Positions 16,327 through 24,704 of a stretch of 64,000 bases of DNA are shown piece by piece. Where the stretch lies: assembly GCA_963764665.1 (NCBI GenBank), contig CAVXTL010000011.1:62001-126000 (forward strand). Direction: 5' to 3'. Below the pieces are notes generated by a model, which was not told the origin of the DNA, did not search any database, and saw only the letters and a program-made list of their open reading frames with translations. Position 1 is the first letter of the stretch, and the number at the start of each line of letters is the position of its first letter. The position numbers and the translations under genes are program-made. The DNA is from JACVRW01 sp963764665 (GTDB lineage Bacteria; Actinomycetota; Thermoleophilia; Solirubrobacterales; Thermoleophilaceae).

Positions 16327-17030
16327 GCGGCCCTCGCGCGGGTCCATGGAGTGACCGCTCGCTGGACGAGGAGGATCACCGCGTCGAGCGCGGCGGCCAG
16401 GAGGACCGCGAGTCCGCCCGCCGTAACCACGTTCGACTTGAAGATGATGTCGGCGAAGATCTGCTCGCCGAGGCCGCCCGCGCCGGCGAAGAACGCGAGC
16501 GTCGCGAGCCCGACCGTGGTGGTGGCGGCTATCCGGAGGCCCGCCAGGATCTCGGGCAGGGCCAGCGGCAGCTCGACGCGCCAGAGGAGCTGCCTGTCGG
16601 TGAGCCCCATGCCGCGGCCGGCGTCCTTGGTCTCCGCGGGCACGTTGTCGAGCCCGGCCATGATGTTGCGGAAGATGATCAGCAGCGAGTAGGAGACGAG
16701 CGCGATGATCGCCGTCGTGTTCCCGCGCCCGGTGATCGGAAGCAGCAGGAAGAACACGGCGAGGCTCGGCAGGGTGTAGAGCACACCCGTGATCTGCGTG
16801 ATCGGGCCGATGAACCAGCGGCGCCGGTGGGCCAGCAGCGCGAGCCCGAACGAGATGCCGAACCCGATCACGAGCGAGATCACGGTGAGGTACACGTGCT
16901 GCACGAGCGGGTCGGTGTAGCGGTCGAAGTTGTCGACGATCCAGCTCGGGCAGAAGCCGTTGTCGGCCACGCAGTCGGCCTCGCCCCCCGAGCGATCCTG
17001 GATCTGGAGCTGGGCGATCAGGTCGAGCAT
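16323..17030 (-). CDS. Osmoprotectant ABC transporter permease (first)
   Basis: 235 residues. The EAA-type loop DAGRGMGLTDRQLLWRVELP (about 138-157) is nearly the same as in the second permease, showing they form a heterodimer. The helices span about 45-70, 80-105, 108-130, 165-190 and 200-222. The ATG at 17028-17030 shares one base with the stop of the ATPase gene (TGATG). Confidence 0.92.
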   Translation of the reverse strand: MLDLIAQLQIQDRSGGEADCVADNGFCPSWIVDNFDRYTDPLVQHVYLTVISLVIGFGISFGLALLAHRRRWFIGPITQITGVLYTLPSLAVFFLLLPITGRGNTTAIIALVSYSLLIIFRNIMAGLDNVPAETKDAGRGMGLTDRQLLWRVELPLALPEILAGLRIAATTTVGLATLAFFAGAGGLGEQIFADIIFKSNVVTAGGLAVLLAAALDAVILLVQRAVTPWTRARAA

Positions 17031-18232
17031 CAGTCGTCCACCACCAGCGCGTCGGCCCCGTGCGGCACGTTCTCGGCCGGCTGCGTCAGCGCATGGCCGA
17101 TGATCTCGATGGACAGGACTCCGGCCACCGCCCCGCGGGAATCGACCACTGGGGCGTACTGGGTCTCGTGCTGGAGCAGGTGCGACAGCGCGTCACGCAG
17201 CACGTCGTCCAGATCGACCACGGGCTCGGCGGATGAGCGCAGGTCGTCCGTCACGCGGTCGCCGGTGAGCGCCCGGTCGCTGAGCCAGCCGAGCGGCTTG
17301 CCCTCGGCGTCCACCAGCAGCGGGTAGGGGAGGTCCGAGTCGCCGACCTTCGCGCGCGCCTCGGCCACCGGCTCGCCCACCCGAACGAGCGGAGCGCGCC
17401 AGAGGTCGATGTCGCGCACACGCTGCAGCGCGAGCCGCTTGAGCGCCCGGTCCGAACCCACGAAGTCCTCCACGAAGCGCCCGGCCGGATTCATCAGGAG
17501 CTCGGCGGGCGGCGCGAACTGGGCGAGCTTCCCGCCCTTCTGCAGCACCGCGATGCGATCGCCCATCTTGATCGCCTCGTCGATGTCGTGGGTCACGAAC
17601 ACCACGGTCTTGCGAATCTCCTTCTGGAGTCGCAGGAACTCGTTCTGGAGCCGCTCGCGGTTGATCGGGTCGATCGCGCCGAAGGGCTCGTCCATCAGCA
17701 TCAGCGGCGGGTCCACCGCCAGGGCGCGGGCCACGCCCACGCGCTGGCGCTGGCCGCCCGACAGCTGCCCCGGGAAGCGCGAGCGCGTCTCGGCCGGGTC
17801 GAGGCTCACGAGCTCGAGCAGCTCGTCCACGCGCGCCCGGATGCGCTCCTTCGGCCAGTCGAGGAGCCGCGGGACGGTGGCGATGTTGTCGGCCACCGAG
17901 AGGTGCGGGAACAGCCCGATCTGCTGGATCGCGTAGCCGATCTCGCGCCGCAGCTCCGCCGGGCGGCGCTCCCGCACGCTGCGCCCATCGAGCAGGATGT
18001 CCCCGTCGGTGATGTCGATCATTCGGTTGACCATCCGCATGGCGGTCGTCTTGCCGCACCCGGACGGGCCGACGAGCACGCAGATCTCGCCCGACGGGAC
18101 GGTCAGCGAGAGCCGGTCCACCGCCGGCTGGTCCTGGCCGGGGTAGCGCTTGGTGGCGTCGCGGAACTCGAGCGTCGCTGCAGCGGGGCGTGCCGACGGC
18201 CCCGGAGGCTGGGCGGGTTCTGAAGAGTTCAC
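17030..18232 (-). CDS. Osmoprotectant ABC transporter ATP-binding protein with CBS pair
   Basis: 400 residues. Walker A is GPSGCGKTT (about 54-62), then a Q-loop, signature LSGGQRQRVGVARAL, Walker B LMLMDEPFGAID, and the switch His in VTHDIDEA. After the nucleotide domain, two CBS-like repeats (about 270-390) end in VDSRGAVAGVLSIEIIG. This layout matches OpuCA/ProV-type ATPases, where CBS domains sense ionic strength or cyclic dinucleotides. The GTG start at 18230-18232 follows a perfect hairpin, and no Shine-Dalgarno is visible. First gene of the operon. Confidence 0.93.
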   Translation of the reverse strand: MNSSEPAQPPGPSARPAAATLEFRDATKRYPGQDQPAVDRLSLTVPSGEICVLVGPSGCGKTTAMRMVNRMIDITDGDILLDGRSVRERRPAELRREIGYAIQQIGLFPHLSVADNIATVPRLLDWPKERIRARVDELLELVSLDPAETRSRFPGQLSGGQRQRVGVARALAVDPPLMLMDEPFGAIDPINRERLQNEFLRLQKEIRKTVVFVTHDIDEAIKMGDRIAVLQKGGKLAQFAPPAELLMNPAGRFVEDFVGSDRALKRLALQRVRDIDLWRAPLVRVGEPVAEARAKVGDSDLPYPLLVDAEGKPLGWLSDRALTGDRVTDDLRSSAEPVVDLDDVLRDALSHLLQHETQYAPVVDSRGAVAGVLSIEIIGHALTQPAENVPHGADALVVDD

Positions 18233-18236
18233 GAGG

Positions 18237-18259
18237 GGGCGCTCGAACGGCGAGCGCCC
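18237..18259. promoter_or_regulatory. Perfect 9-bp hairpin just before the ABC ATPase start
   Basis: GGGCGCTCG (18237-18245) and CGAGCGCCC (18251-18259) pair perfectly around a 5-nt loop. It could end the transcript of the small gene at 18266-18643 or sit in the leader of the transporter mRNA, 4 nt before the GTG. Confidence 0.5.
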
Positions 18260-18265
18260 GAAATG

Positions 18266-18643
18266 CTACCCGGGTGCGGTGCCCGGCTCTGGCGTGCTTC
18301 TCGAAGCCTTAATGTCGGCGCCTGCCAGACGGGCCAGCTCGCGGGCGAGATCCTCGCGCAGGAGCACCACCTCGTCCTCCTCGAGCTCCGGATCTCCGGC
18401 GGCGGACTCGACCAGCGCCGCTGCCAGGCTCTCTCCGGCCGCGCGCGCCTCGAGCGCGGCAAGCTCCAGGTCCAACGCGCCGCGCAAATCGAGCGCCGAC
18501 TGCTTGGCGCGCTCCGCCACCGGCTCGATGCGCTCGCGCTCGGCGGGCGGCAGCGCGCTCCAGCGGGAGTACAGGGAGCGCGTGACCCGCACGGTGAGAG
18601 CCGCGGCGCCCGCGCCGCCGATCAGTAGCTTCGCCGAGGCCAT
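18266..18643 (-). CDS. Small helical protein of unknown function
   Basis: 125 residues, start ATG 18641-18643. An N-terminal hydrophobic stretch (AKLLIGGAGAAALTV, about 4-18) may be a membrane anchor. The rest is Ala/Leu/Glu/Arg-rich and strongly helical, with acidic patches such as DPELEEDEVVLL. No known family is recognised. It precedes the ABC transporter operon in the same direction, but the hairpin between them suggests separate transcripts. Confidence 0.55.
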   Translation of the reverse strand: MASAKLLIGGAGAAALTVRVTRSLYSRWSALPPAERERIEPVAERAKQSALDLRGALDLELAALEARAAGESLAAALVESAAGDPELEEDEVVLLREDLARELARLAGADIKASRSTPEPGTAPG

Positions 18644-18686
18644 ACCGCCGGGATCGTGACGGGCGGGTGGGACGGAAGCCGACGGT

Positions 18687-19922
18687 CTAGCGGCCGCGCG
18701 CGGCGCGCGGCTTGGCCACATCGACCTTGATGCGGTTCGCCTTGGCGTAGGCGTCGTGCCGGATGCCGGTCAGCTGCCACGAGACCTTCACGTGCGGGCG
18801 CCGGGTCCGGATCACGAAGCTGTTGCCGCTCACCTCGCGCCAGACGATGGCCTTCGCGAAGGACCGGATCGTGGTGAGCTGGTAGCGGAAGCGCTCGTTC
18901 AGGGCCTGGAACCAGCGTGGGAGGCGCACGGTGGCGTACCCGCGGCCGTTCGTGCGGACCACGCCGTCGTAGATGTTCTTCATGTCGGGCGACTCGACGA
19001 ACGAGTGCTGGAGGTAGCGGGTGGCCGGTGAGAGCGGGTGGTTGATCCGGAACATGCCGCCGGCCTTCGACAGGGTGCCCTCCACGTTCAGGTTCCCGGT
19101 CACGTTCACGTTGCCCGAGAAGAAGCCGGCGTAGGACTCGGGATCGGTGCTCGTGGATCGCGCAAAGAGGGCGTCGGCGGCGCTGCTGTCGCTGTTCATC
19201 TCGGCACGGATCGCCTGGCCGCCGCCGGCCGTGCGCGCGAAGATCGCCGCCTTGGGGTTGTTCGCGTTCACGAGCTCCGCCCAGAGGGCGTAGCCGTCGG
19301 TGCCGTAGTTGTAGGCGCTGACCGCGTTGCCCTGCGACCCGGAGGTGGTGTCGGCGCGCAGCGCGGCGCCTGCGCCGGTACCGAGTGCCCGGAAGTAGCC
19401 GCTCGCGAAGCTCGAGCTGGACTCGGCCTCGATCGCCCCGCCCGTGCCGTTGTTCGTGATGTCGAGCAGCGGCACCGTGGTGCTCAGCGTGAACGCCAGC
19501 GGCGGCGTCACGGCCAGGTCCACCGTTCCGGAGGTGCCTCCGCCGGTGAGGCCGGCGCCCGCGCGGACGGCCTGTATGTCGCCCGTGGCCTGGCAGGTGA
19601 CCGCTCCCATGCGCGTGATCGCGCGTATGGACTGCCCGACCGGGCACACGCGCGCGAGCGGCCGCTGCAGCAGCGAGGAATCGACGATGTTGGTCAGCAC
19701 GGATGCCGGGAAGCGCGCGTTGCGGCCGAGTGGCAGCAGCATCCCCGGGCGGGGGCGGCGCGAGACCCCGATGCCCCTGACCTTCTGGGCGTTCTTGGCC
19801 TGGTCGGCGAGCTTGGCGCGCTGCACCGCCGCGGCCGCGGGATCGGGCTGTGCGGAGCCGAGCGCGAGCGACGAGACGAGCGTCGCCGCGAAGGCGGCCC
19901 TGATGACTCTCGTTGTCGGCAT
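18687..19922 (-). CDS. Secreted protein with phage tail-fibre-like segments
   Basis: 411 residues. The signal peptide is MPTTRVIRAAFAATLVSSLA. A middle Gly/Thr/Ser-rich region contains GAGLTGGGTSGTVDLAV, a motif usual in phage tail fibres and related trimeric surface proteins. It is followed by VNVTGNLNVEGTLSKAGG. The last 110 residues form a conserved-looking beta domain: MFRINHPLSPATRYLQHSF, ESPDMKNIYDG, then SFAKAIVW and VSWQLTGIRHDAYA. I have seen such C-terminal domains in predicted secreted proteins of many phyla, but no function is established. GGAGG 7 nt before the ATG supports the start. It stands alone, with no phage genes nearby. Confidence 0.75.
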   Translation of the reverse strand: MPTTRVIRAAFAATLVSSLALGSAQPDPAAAAVQRAKLADQAKNAQKVRGIGVSRRPRPGMLLPLGRNARFPASVLTNIVDSSLLQRPLARVCPVGQSIRAITRMGAVTCQATGDIQAVRAGAGLTGGGTSGTVDLAVTPPLAFTLSTTVPLLDITNNGTGGAIEAESSSSFASGYFRALGTGAGAALRADTTSGSQGNAVSAYNYGTDGYALWAELVNANNPKAAIFARTAGGGQAIRAEMNSDSSAADALFARSTSTDPESYAGFFSGNVNVTGNLNVEGTLSKAGGMFRINHPLSPATRYLQHSFVESPDMKNIYDGVVRTNGRGYATVRLPRWFQALNERFRYQLTTIRSFAKAIVWREVSGNSFVIRTRRPHVKVSWQLTGIRHDAYAKANRIKVDVAKPRAARGR

Positions 19923-20014
19923 GCTGACCCTCCGTGGTACAGGCTCACCTTGGAGCCGAATCTGATCCGGCCGGCTGAAGATAGTCCCGGTATCGGCGGG
20001 GATCGACGCGCGCT

Positions 20015-20836
20015 TCAGTCGGCGGCCGAACGCTCGACGGGTCGTGCGCCCCGCGACCACTCGCTCCACGAGCCCGGGTAGAGCCGCGCCGGGCCCAGTC
20101 CGGCCAGCTCGGCGGCGAGCACGATCGTGCAGGCGGTGACGCCCGAGCCGCAGTACGCCACGACGTCCCGGCCCGGCGTGGCGCCGGCGCTCTCGAGCCG
20201 GGCTCTCAGCTCCGCGGGGTCGAGGAAGCGTCCTCCGGGCGCCAGCTCCGAGGAGGGCACGTTCACCGCTCCCGGAATGTGGCCCGCCACCGGGTCGATC
20301 GGCTCGGACTCGCCGCTGAAGCGCACCGGCGCGCGGGCGTCGAGCAGCACCGGAGCGCCGCCGGCCTCTTCGGCGTCGGCGGTGTCGCCCTCGCGCGTGC
20401 GCGCGATGAAGTCGCCTGACTCCAGGCTCTCCTCGCCCGCGCGCAGCGGCCCGCCGCCCTCGCGCCACGCGGCCAGGCCGCCGTCCAGCACCGCCGCGTT
20501 CTCGTGGCCGAAGTGACGCAGCAGCCACCACAGGCGCACCGCGCCGCCCTCGCCCGCCTCGTCGTAGGCCACCACGCGGGAGCCGGCGCCGATCCCGGCT
20601 CGGCGGGCGGCGCTCTCGAACGCCTCCCGGGCGGGCAGCGGATGCCGGCCACGCTCGCCCGGCTCCGCCGCGAGGTCGGCGTCCAGGTCGAGGAAGGCGG
20701 CGCCCGGCAGGTGGCCCGACAGCCATGCGCGGCGGCCGGCGCCCGGCTCGCCCAGGGTGAACCGGCAGTCCACGACCCGGAGGTCGGGATCGTCCAGATG
20801 CTCGCGCAGCCAGCGCGCGTCCGCGAGCGGTCGCAC
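20015..20836 (-). CDS. sseA: Thiosulfate/3-mercaptopyruvate sulfurtransferase, two rhodanese domains
   Basis: 273 residues. An inactive N-terminal rhodanese domain contains DCRFTLGEPGAGRRAWLSGH, HLPGA and YDEAGEGGAVRLWWLLRHFG. The C-terminal domain carries the catalytic loop YCGSGVTA with Cys229. CGSGVTA is the mercaptopyruvate-type loop. The GTG start at 20834-20836 lies only 18 bp from the divergent dehydrogenase start. The two genes share overlapping -10 boxes. Confidence 0.88.
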   Translation of the reverse strand: MRPLADARWLREHLDDPDLRVVDCRFTLGEPGAGRRAWLSGHLPGAAFLDLDADLAAEPGERGRHPLPAREAFESAARRAGIGAGSRVVAYDEAGEGGAVRLWWLLRHFGHENAAVLDGGLAAWREGGGPLRAGEESLESGDFIARTREGDTADAEEAGGAPVLLDARAPVRFSGESEPIDPVAGHIPGAVNVPSSELAPGGRFLDPAELRARLESAGATPGRDVVAYCGSGVTACTIVLAAELAGLGPARLYPGSWSEWSRGARPVERSAAD

Positions 20837-20841
20837 CGGCG

Positions 20842-20848
20842 TAGCCTA
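20842..20848. promoter_or_regulatory. Bidirectional -10 element TAGCCTA
   Basis: TAGCCT on the plus strand (20842-20847) is 7 nt before the GTG at 20855. TAGGCT on the minus strand (20848-20843) is 6 nt before the GTG at 20836. The two hexamers overlap by five bases within the 18-bp gap. Confidence 0.6.
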
Positions 20849-20854
20849 GGCCGG

Positions 20855-21829
20855 GTGCGCGCCATGGTGCTGGCACAAGCCCCGGGCACGCTCGAGCCCC
20901 GCGACCTGCCGGAGCCGGAGCGCCGCCCCGGGGAGCTGCTCCTCGAGGTGAGCGCGTGCGGCATCTGCCGCACGGACCTGCACGTCGTGGACGGCGAGCT
21001 GCCGGAGCCGAAGCTGCCGCTGGTGCCCGGGCACCAGATCGTCGCGCGCGTGGTGGAGGGCGGCGAGCGCTTCCAGGCCGGCGACCGGGTGGGTGTTCCG
21101 TGGCTGGGCTGGGTGGACGGCGAGTGCCGCTACTGCCGCTCCGGCCGCGAGAACCTGTGCGACCGGGCGATCTTCACGGGCTACACGCGCGACGGCGGCT
21201 ACGCCGAGCTGGCCGTGGCCGACGAGCGCTTCTGCTTCTCGATCCCCGACGACTATCCGGACCTCCAGGCCGCGCCGCTGCTGTGCGCGGGGCTGATCGG
21301 GTACCGGGCGCTGCGGCTGGCGGGGGACGCCGAACGGCTCGGCCTCTACGGCTTCGGGGCGGCTGCGCACATCATCTGCCAGGTGGCGCGCCACCAGGGC
21401 CGGCGCGTGTTCGCCTTCACCCGCGCCGACGACGTCGAGTCGCAGGCGTTCGCCCGCTCGCTCGGCGCCGAGTGGGCCGGCGACGCGCTCGGCCCGGCGC
21501 CCGAGGAGCTCGACGCCGCGCTGATCTTCGCGCCCGCCGGCGAGCTGGTGCCGGCGGCGCTGCGGACGGTGGCCAAGGGCGGGAGCGTCGTATGCGCGGG
21601 CATCCACATGAGCGACATCCCGTCGTTCCCCTACGAGCTGCTCTGGGAGGAGCGCGTGCTGCGCTCGGTGGCGAACCTCACGCGAGCGGACGGCGAGGAG
21701 TTCCTGGCCGTGGCTCCGGCGGTGCCGGTCCACACGGAGGTGGAGGCGCACCCGCTGGCCGAGGCGAACGAGGCGCTCGAGCGGCTGCGCTCGGGTGCGG
21801 TACGAGGAGCGGCGGTGCTCGTGCCTTAA
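20855..21829 (+). CDS. Zinc-dependent alcohol dehydrogenase family protein (AdhA-like)
   Basis: 324 residues, MDR fold. Catalytic zinc ligands are Cys38 (CGICRTDLH) and His60 (PGHQIVARV); the residue after the His is Gln rather than the usual Glu. The structural-zinc lobe reads DGECRYCRSGRENLC, keeping three Cys, with Asp in the place of the first. Cofactor loop: GLYGFGAAAHI. The sequence style (FTGYTRDGGYAEL, AAPLLCAGLIGYRALRLAG) is that of a zinc-type dehydrogenase subgroup common in actinobacteria. The GTG at 20855 is preferred over the ATG three codons later because of the promoter spacing. Confidence 0.88.
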   Translation: MRAMVLAQAPGTLEPRDLPEPERRPGELLLEVSACGICRTDLHVVDGELPEPKLPLVPGHQIVARVVEGGERFQAGDRVGVPWLGWVDGECRYCRSGRENLCDRAIFTGYTRDGGYAELAVADERFCFSIPDDYPDLQAAPLLCAGLIGYRALRLAGDAERLGLYGFGAAAHIICQVARHQGRRVFAFTRADDVESQAFARSLGAEWAGDALGPAPEELDAALIFAPAGELVPAALRTVAKGGSVVCAGIHMSDIPSFPYELLWEERVLRSVANLTRADGEEFLAVAPAVPVHTEVEAHPLAEANEALERLRSGAVRGAAVLVP

Positions 21830-21835
21830 GGGATG

Positions 21836-22651
21836 CTAGGCGGCCTTGGCCAGGCGGACGCGCCCGCGCCGGTTGCCCGCGTCGCGCGTGCGGAAATCGG
21901 ACAGCGCCTCGGCCACCGCACGCCAGACGCTCGGGTGCACGGCCATGCCGCAGTGGCTCGTGCGCACCTCCACCAGGCGGTCGGCCGCCGGGTCGAGGCA
22001 GGCGCGCCAGTCCACCACGCCGTCGCTCTCCGAGTAGATGGAGATGAAGGCCACACCCCGGGGGAGTCCGCCGCGCTGGCGCTCCCAGAAGTCCATGCAG
22101 CAGTCGCCCTCGAGGCAGCTCGACTTGAAGAGCCCCGGCGCTCCCAACTGTCCCGCCGCCGCCACCGCCCGGACCTGGGCGCGCACCAGCGGGTGCACCG
22201 CCAGCGGGTCCGCCTGCGGGGATCCCAGCGTGACGATTCCGGCCACCAGCTCGGGCCGCCGGGAGGCCAGCACCTTCGCGAGCCCGCCGCCGCGGCTCTG
22301 ACCCACGATGGCCGCGCGACTGCCCTGCTCGCGCACGAGCTTCTCGAGCCGCTTCTCCAGGCGCTCCACCGCGGCCCCGGAGCAGTCCACGTTGGCGAGC
22401 ATCCCGGCCTTGCTCGGCCGGTGGCCGGTGCGGCGCAGCCAGTTGGCCATGAGCGCAAGCGAGCCGTCTCCGGCCATGAAGCCCGGAATGAGCAATACGG
22501 GCTGGCCGCGACCGTCCTTCACTCCATGTCCGCGCAGGATTGGATCGCGCAAGAGGGCCGCAGTTTCGAGCCCTATACGCGCCTCCCGCCAGAGAGGCGG
22601 CCGGTGGCCGCCGGTGATGGGGATCCTTCCGCTCACCGTTGAAACCACCAT
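21836..22651 (-). CDS. Alpha/beta hydrolase, lipase-like
   Basis: 271 residues. After about 50 residues the core begins with PVLLIPGFMAGDGSLALMA, an oxyanion-type strand and loop. The nucleophile elbow is GQSRGG (Ser at about 118). A Cys-rich insert, SSCLEGDCCMDFWE, may hold a disulfide. Acid and His are probably the Asp of YSESDGVVDW and the His of SHCGMAVHP. No signal peptide is seen. It converges on the alcohol dehydrogenase gene and diverges from the quinone reductase gene. Substrate unknown. Confidence 0.75.
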   Translation of the reverse strand: MVVSTVSGRIPITGGHRPPLWREARIGLETAALLRDPILRGHGVKDGRGQPVLLIPGFMAGDGSLALMANWLRRTGHRPSKAGMLANVDCSGAAVERLEKRLEKLVREQGSRAAIVGQSRGGGLAKVLASRRPELVAGIVTLGSPQADPLAVHPLVRAQVRAVAAAGQLGAPGLFKSSCLEGDCCMDFWERQRGGLPRGVAFISIYSESDGVVDWRACLDPAADRLVEVRTSHCGMAVHPSVWRAVAEALSDFRTRDAGNRRGRVRLAKAA

Positions 22652-22703
22652 AACCCGGGTTGCGGCCGAATGCTCGTGACCGCACCGAATCGCCCGTCAG
22701 CAC

Positions 22704-22709
22704 TAGATT
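22704..22709 (+). promoter_or_regulatory. -10 box of the quinone reductase gene (leaderless)
   Basis: TAGATT, 6 nt before the GTG at 22716. Confidence 0.5.
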
Positions 22710-22715
22710 TGCGGC

Positions 22716-23654
22716 GTGCGCGCGGTGACGATCCAGGACGGGCGGCTTGTAGTCGAGGAGCGGCCCGACCCCTCGCCTGGCTCAGGAGAGGTGCTGGTGC
22801 GGGTGCGCGCGGCCGGTCTGAACGGAGCCGACATGCTCCAGCTCAAGGGCGGCTATCCGGCTCCGCCTGGCTCGCCGGCCGACATTCCCGGTCTCGAGCT
22901 GGCGGGCGAGGTGGCGGCTCGCGGCCCCGGAGCGGAGCGCTTCGCCGAGGGCGACAGGGTGATGGCGATCGTGGGCGGGGGCGGCCACGCCGAGCTGGCC
23001 CTGGTGCACGAGCGCGCGGCGATGCCCGTGCCCGAGGGGCTCGACTGGCCACACGCGGGCGGGCTCCCGGAGGTCTTCACCACCGCTCACGACGCGATCT
23101 TCAGCCAGGCAGGGCTGCGTCCCGGCGAGCGGCTGCTCGTTCACGGCGGCGCCGGCGGCGTGGGCACCGCCGCCATCCAGCTGGGCCGCGCGGCCGGCGC
23201 CCGGGTGGTGGCCACAGTGCGCCGCGAGGAGCTGCGGGCCGGGGTCGAGCGCCTCGGGGCCACGGTGATCGCGCCCGAGGGCTTCGACGAGCACGGGCCC
23301 TTCGACGTGGTGCTCGAGCTGGTGGGAGCCCCCAACCTCGGCGGGAACCTCAAGGCACTCGCCACCGGCGGGCGGATCGCCGTGATCGGCGTGGGCGGCG
23401 GCTTCAAGGGCGAGCTCAACCTGCTGGCCCTGATGGGCAAGCGCGCTCGCATCCACGGCTCCACCCTGCGGGCCCGGCCGCTCGAGGAGAAGGCGATCGC
23501 GATGCGGCTGGTGGAGCGCGAGGTGCTTCCCCTCTTCGACTCCGGCGCCCTCGAGGTGCCGGTCGCGGCCACGTTCCCGCTCGACGAGGCCGAGGAGGCC
23601 TACGAGCGTTTCCAGGCCGGCGGGAAGCTCGGCAAGATCGTGCTGCTGGCCTAG
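22716..23654 (+). CDS. NADPH:quinone oxidoreductase-like MDR protein
   Basis: 312 residues, zinc-free MDR (quinone reductase type). The N-terminal part ends with AAGLNGADMLQLKGGYP and PGLELAGEV. The NADPH-binding loop is VHGGAGGVGTAAIQLGRAAGARV (about 143-165). The C-terminus, FQAGGKLGKIVLLA, is typical. Such enzymes reduce quinones or the double bond of enones. GTG start at 22716, from the -10 spacing. The TAG shares a CTAG with the convergent TetR gene. Confidence 0.87.
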   Translation: MRAVTIQDGRLVVEERPDPSPGSGEVLVRVRAAGLNGADMLQLKGGYPAPPGSPADIPGLELAGEVAARGPGAERFAEGDRVMAIVGGGGHAELALVHERAAMPVPEGLDWPHAGGLPEVFTTAHDAIFSQAGLRPGERLLVHGGAGGVGTAAIQLGRAAGARVVATVRREELRAGVERLGATVIAPEGFDEHGPFDVVLELVGAPNLGGNLKALATGGRIAVIGVGGGFKGELNLLALMGKRARIHGSTLRARPLEEKAIAMRLVEREVLPLFDSGALEVPVAATFPLDEAEEAYERFQAGGKLGKIVLLA

Positions 23655-24229
23655 GCCCGGACGCGCAGGCCTTCGAGGAGAGCGATCAGCGGGGGCTCGA
23701 CCTCACGGCGCGCGGCCGCGTGGTCGGATGCGTTCGCGATCAGCATCCCCGCCTCGGTCATCGCGCCGATCAGCAGATGGGCGAGCGGCCGGACCTCCTG
23801 TTCGCGGAAGACGCCGTGGTCCATCGCGTTCCGAAGGCCGAAGCTGACCAGCCCAAGTGCGTAGCGGGCGTCGATCTCGCGCCACTCCTCCCAGCCGAGC
23901 ACGCCGGGGGCGTCGACGAGGGAGATGCGCATGATGGCCGGGTCGGTGCACGAGTCGAGGAACGCGCGCACCCCTGTGGCCAGGAGCTCCCACGGGTCCT
24001 CGATCCCCGCGATCCGCTCGCCGATCGACGCGACCAGTTCCTGCTCGAGCTCCTCGTGTACGGCACGCAGAAGGGCCCGCTTGTCCTCGAAGTGGTGGTA
24101 GAGAGCGCCGCGTGTGACGCCCGCGCTTTCGACGATCCGTTCCGTGCCGACACCCGCGTAGCCGTGCTCGGCGAACAGCTCGCGGGCAGCGCGCAGCAGC
24201 GCTTCACGTGTGGCTTCCCCCCTCGACAT
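23651..24229 (-). CDS. TetR-family transcriptional repressor
   Basis: 192 residues. The N-terminal helix-turn-helix is AGVGTERIVESAGVTRGALYHHFEDKRALL in outline (about 24-54). The C-terminal ligand domain is helical, with GLRNAMDHGVF and AHLLIGAMTEAGMLIAN. It diverges from a SnoaL-SnoaL-hydrolase operon, and two perfect palindromes lie in the gap. One of them covers its own start codon, so it should repress itself and the operon until a ligand binds. Confidence 0.92.
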   Translation of the reverse strand: MSRGEATREALLRAARELFAEHGYAGVGTERIVESAGVTRGALYHHFEDKRALLRAVHEELEQELVASIGERIAGIEDPWELLATGVRAFLDSCTDPAIMRISLVDAPGVLGWEEWREIDARYALGLVSFGLRNAMDHGVFREQEVRPLAHLLIGAMTEAGMLIANASDHAAARREVEPPLIALLEGLRVRA

Positions 24230-24262
24230 ACAGTGTGTATGCTACGCCATACAGTCTGTATG
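24227..24262. promoter_or_regulatory. Twin TetR operators
   Basis: Two perfect 15-bp palindromes: CATACA-gtg-TGTATG (24227-24241) and CATACA-gtc-TGTATG (24248-24262). Their centres are 21 bp apart, two helical turns, so two dimers would sit on the same face. The first includes the tetR start codon; the second covers the likely -10 (TATGTT) of the opposite operon. Confidence 0.85.
24239..24244 (-). promoter_or_regulatory. -10 box of tetR
   Basis: TAGCAT on the minus strand, 9 nt before the tetR ATG, lying between and partly inside the two operators. Confidence 0.45.
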
Positions 24263-24284
24263 TTCTCGGCCAGAAGGGGAGCCC

Positions 24285-24704
24285 ATGCCCACCAGCGCCC
24301 TGCCCACCCTCGATGTCAAGCGGATCTCGGAGACCTACTTCGCCGGTTGGGAGGCGCGCGACCCCGACGCCATCGCGGCGCTCCACACCGAGGACACGAT
24401 GTTCTGGTCCCACTTCGCCGGGCAGCCGGTGATCGGGCGCGCCGCCGTCCGCGACACCTTCGCGGGGCTGTTCGAGACCTTCGAGGACTTCGCCTTCGAG
24501 ACCTACCGGGTCGTCCACGGTGACGACCACTGGGTCCTCGACTGGGCGCTGATCGCCCGGGTGGACGGCACTCCGGTGCGCTTCGACTGCATGGACCTGG
24601 TGATGCTCTCGCCCGAGGGCCTCGTCGCGCGGAAGGACACGTTCATCGACGCGAGCCAGCTCCCGCCGGCGCTGCTCGCAGCTCGCACAGAGGCGGCGGC
24701 ATGA
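24285..24704 (+). CDS. SnoaL-like (NTF2-fold) protein
   Basis: 139 residues of the SnoaL/NTF2-like fold: the opening ISETYFAGWEARDPDAIAALH, then HFAGQPVIGRAAVRDTFAG and the beta part VLDWALIARVDGTPV. Members include polyketide cyclases, ketosteroid isomerase-like enzymes and limonene epoxide hydrolase. The ATG at 24285 has GGGGAG upstream and is preferred to an earlier ATG at 24210, which lies inside tetR. It is translationally coupled (ATGA) to the next SnoaL gene. Confidence 0.8.
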   Translation: MPTSALPTLDVKRISETYFAGWEARDPDAIAALHTEDTMFWSHFAGQPVIGRAAVRDTFAGLFETFEDFAFETYRVVHGDDHWVLDWALIARVDGTPVRFDCMDLVMLSPEGLVARKDTFIDASQLPPALLAARTEAAA

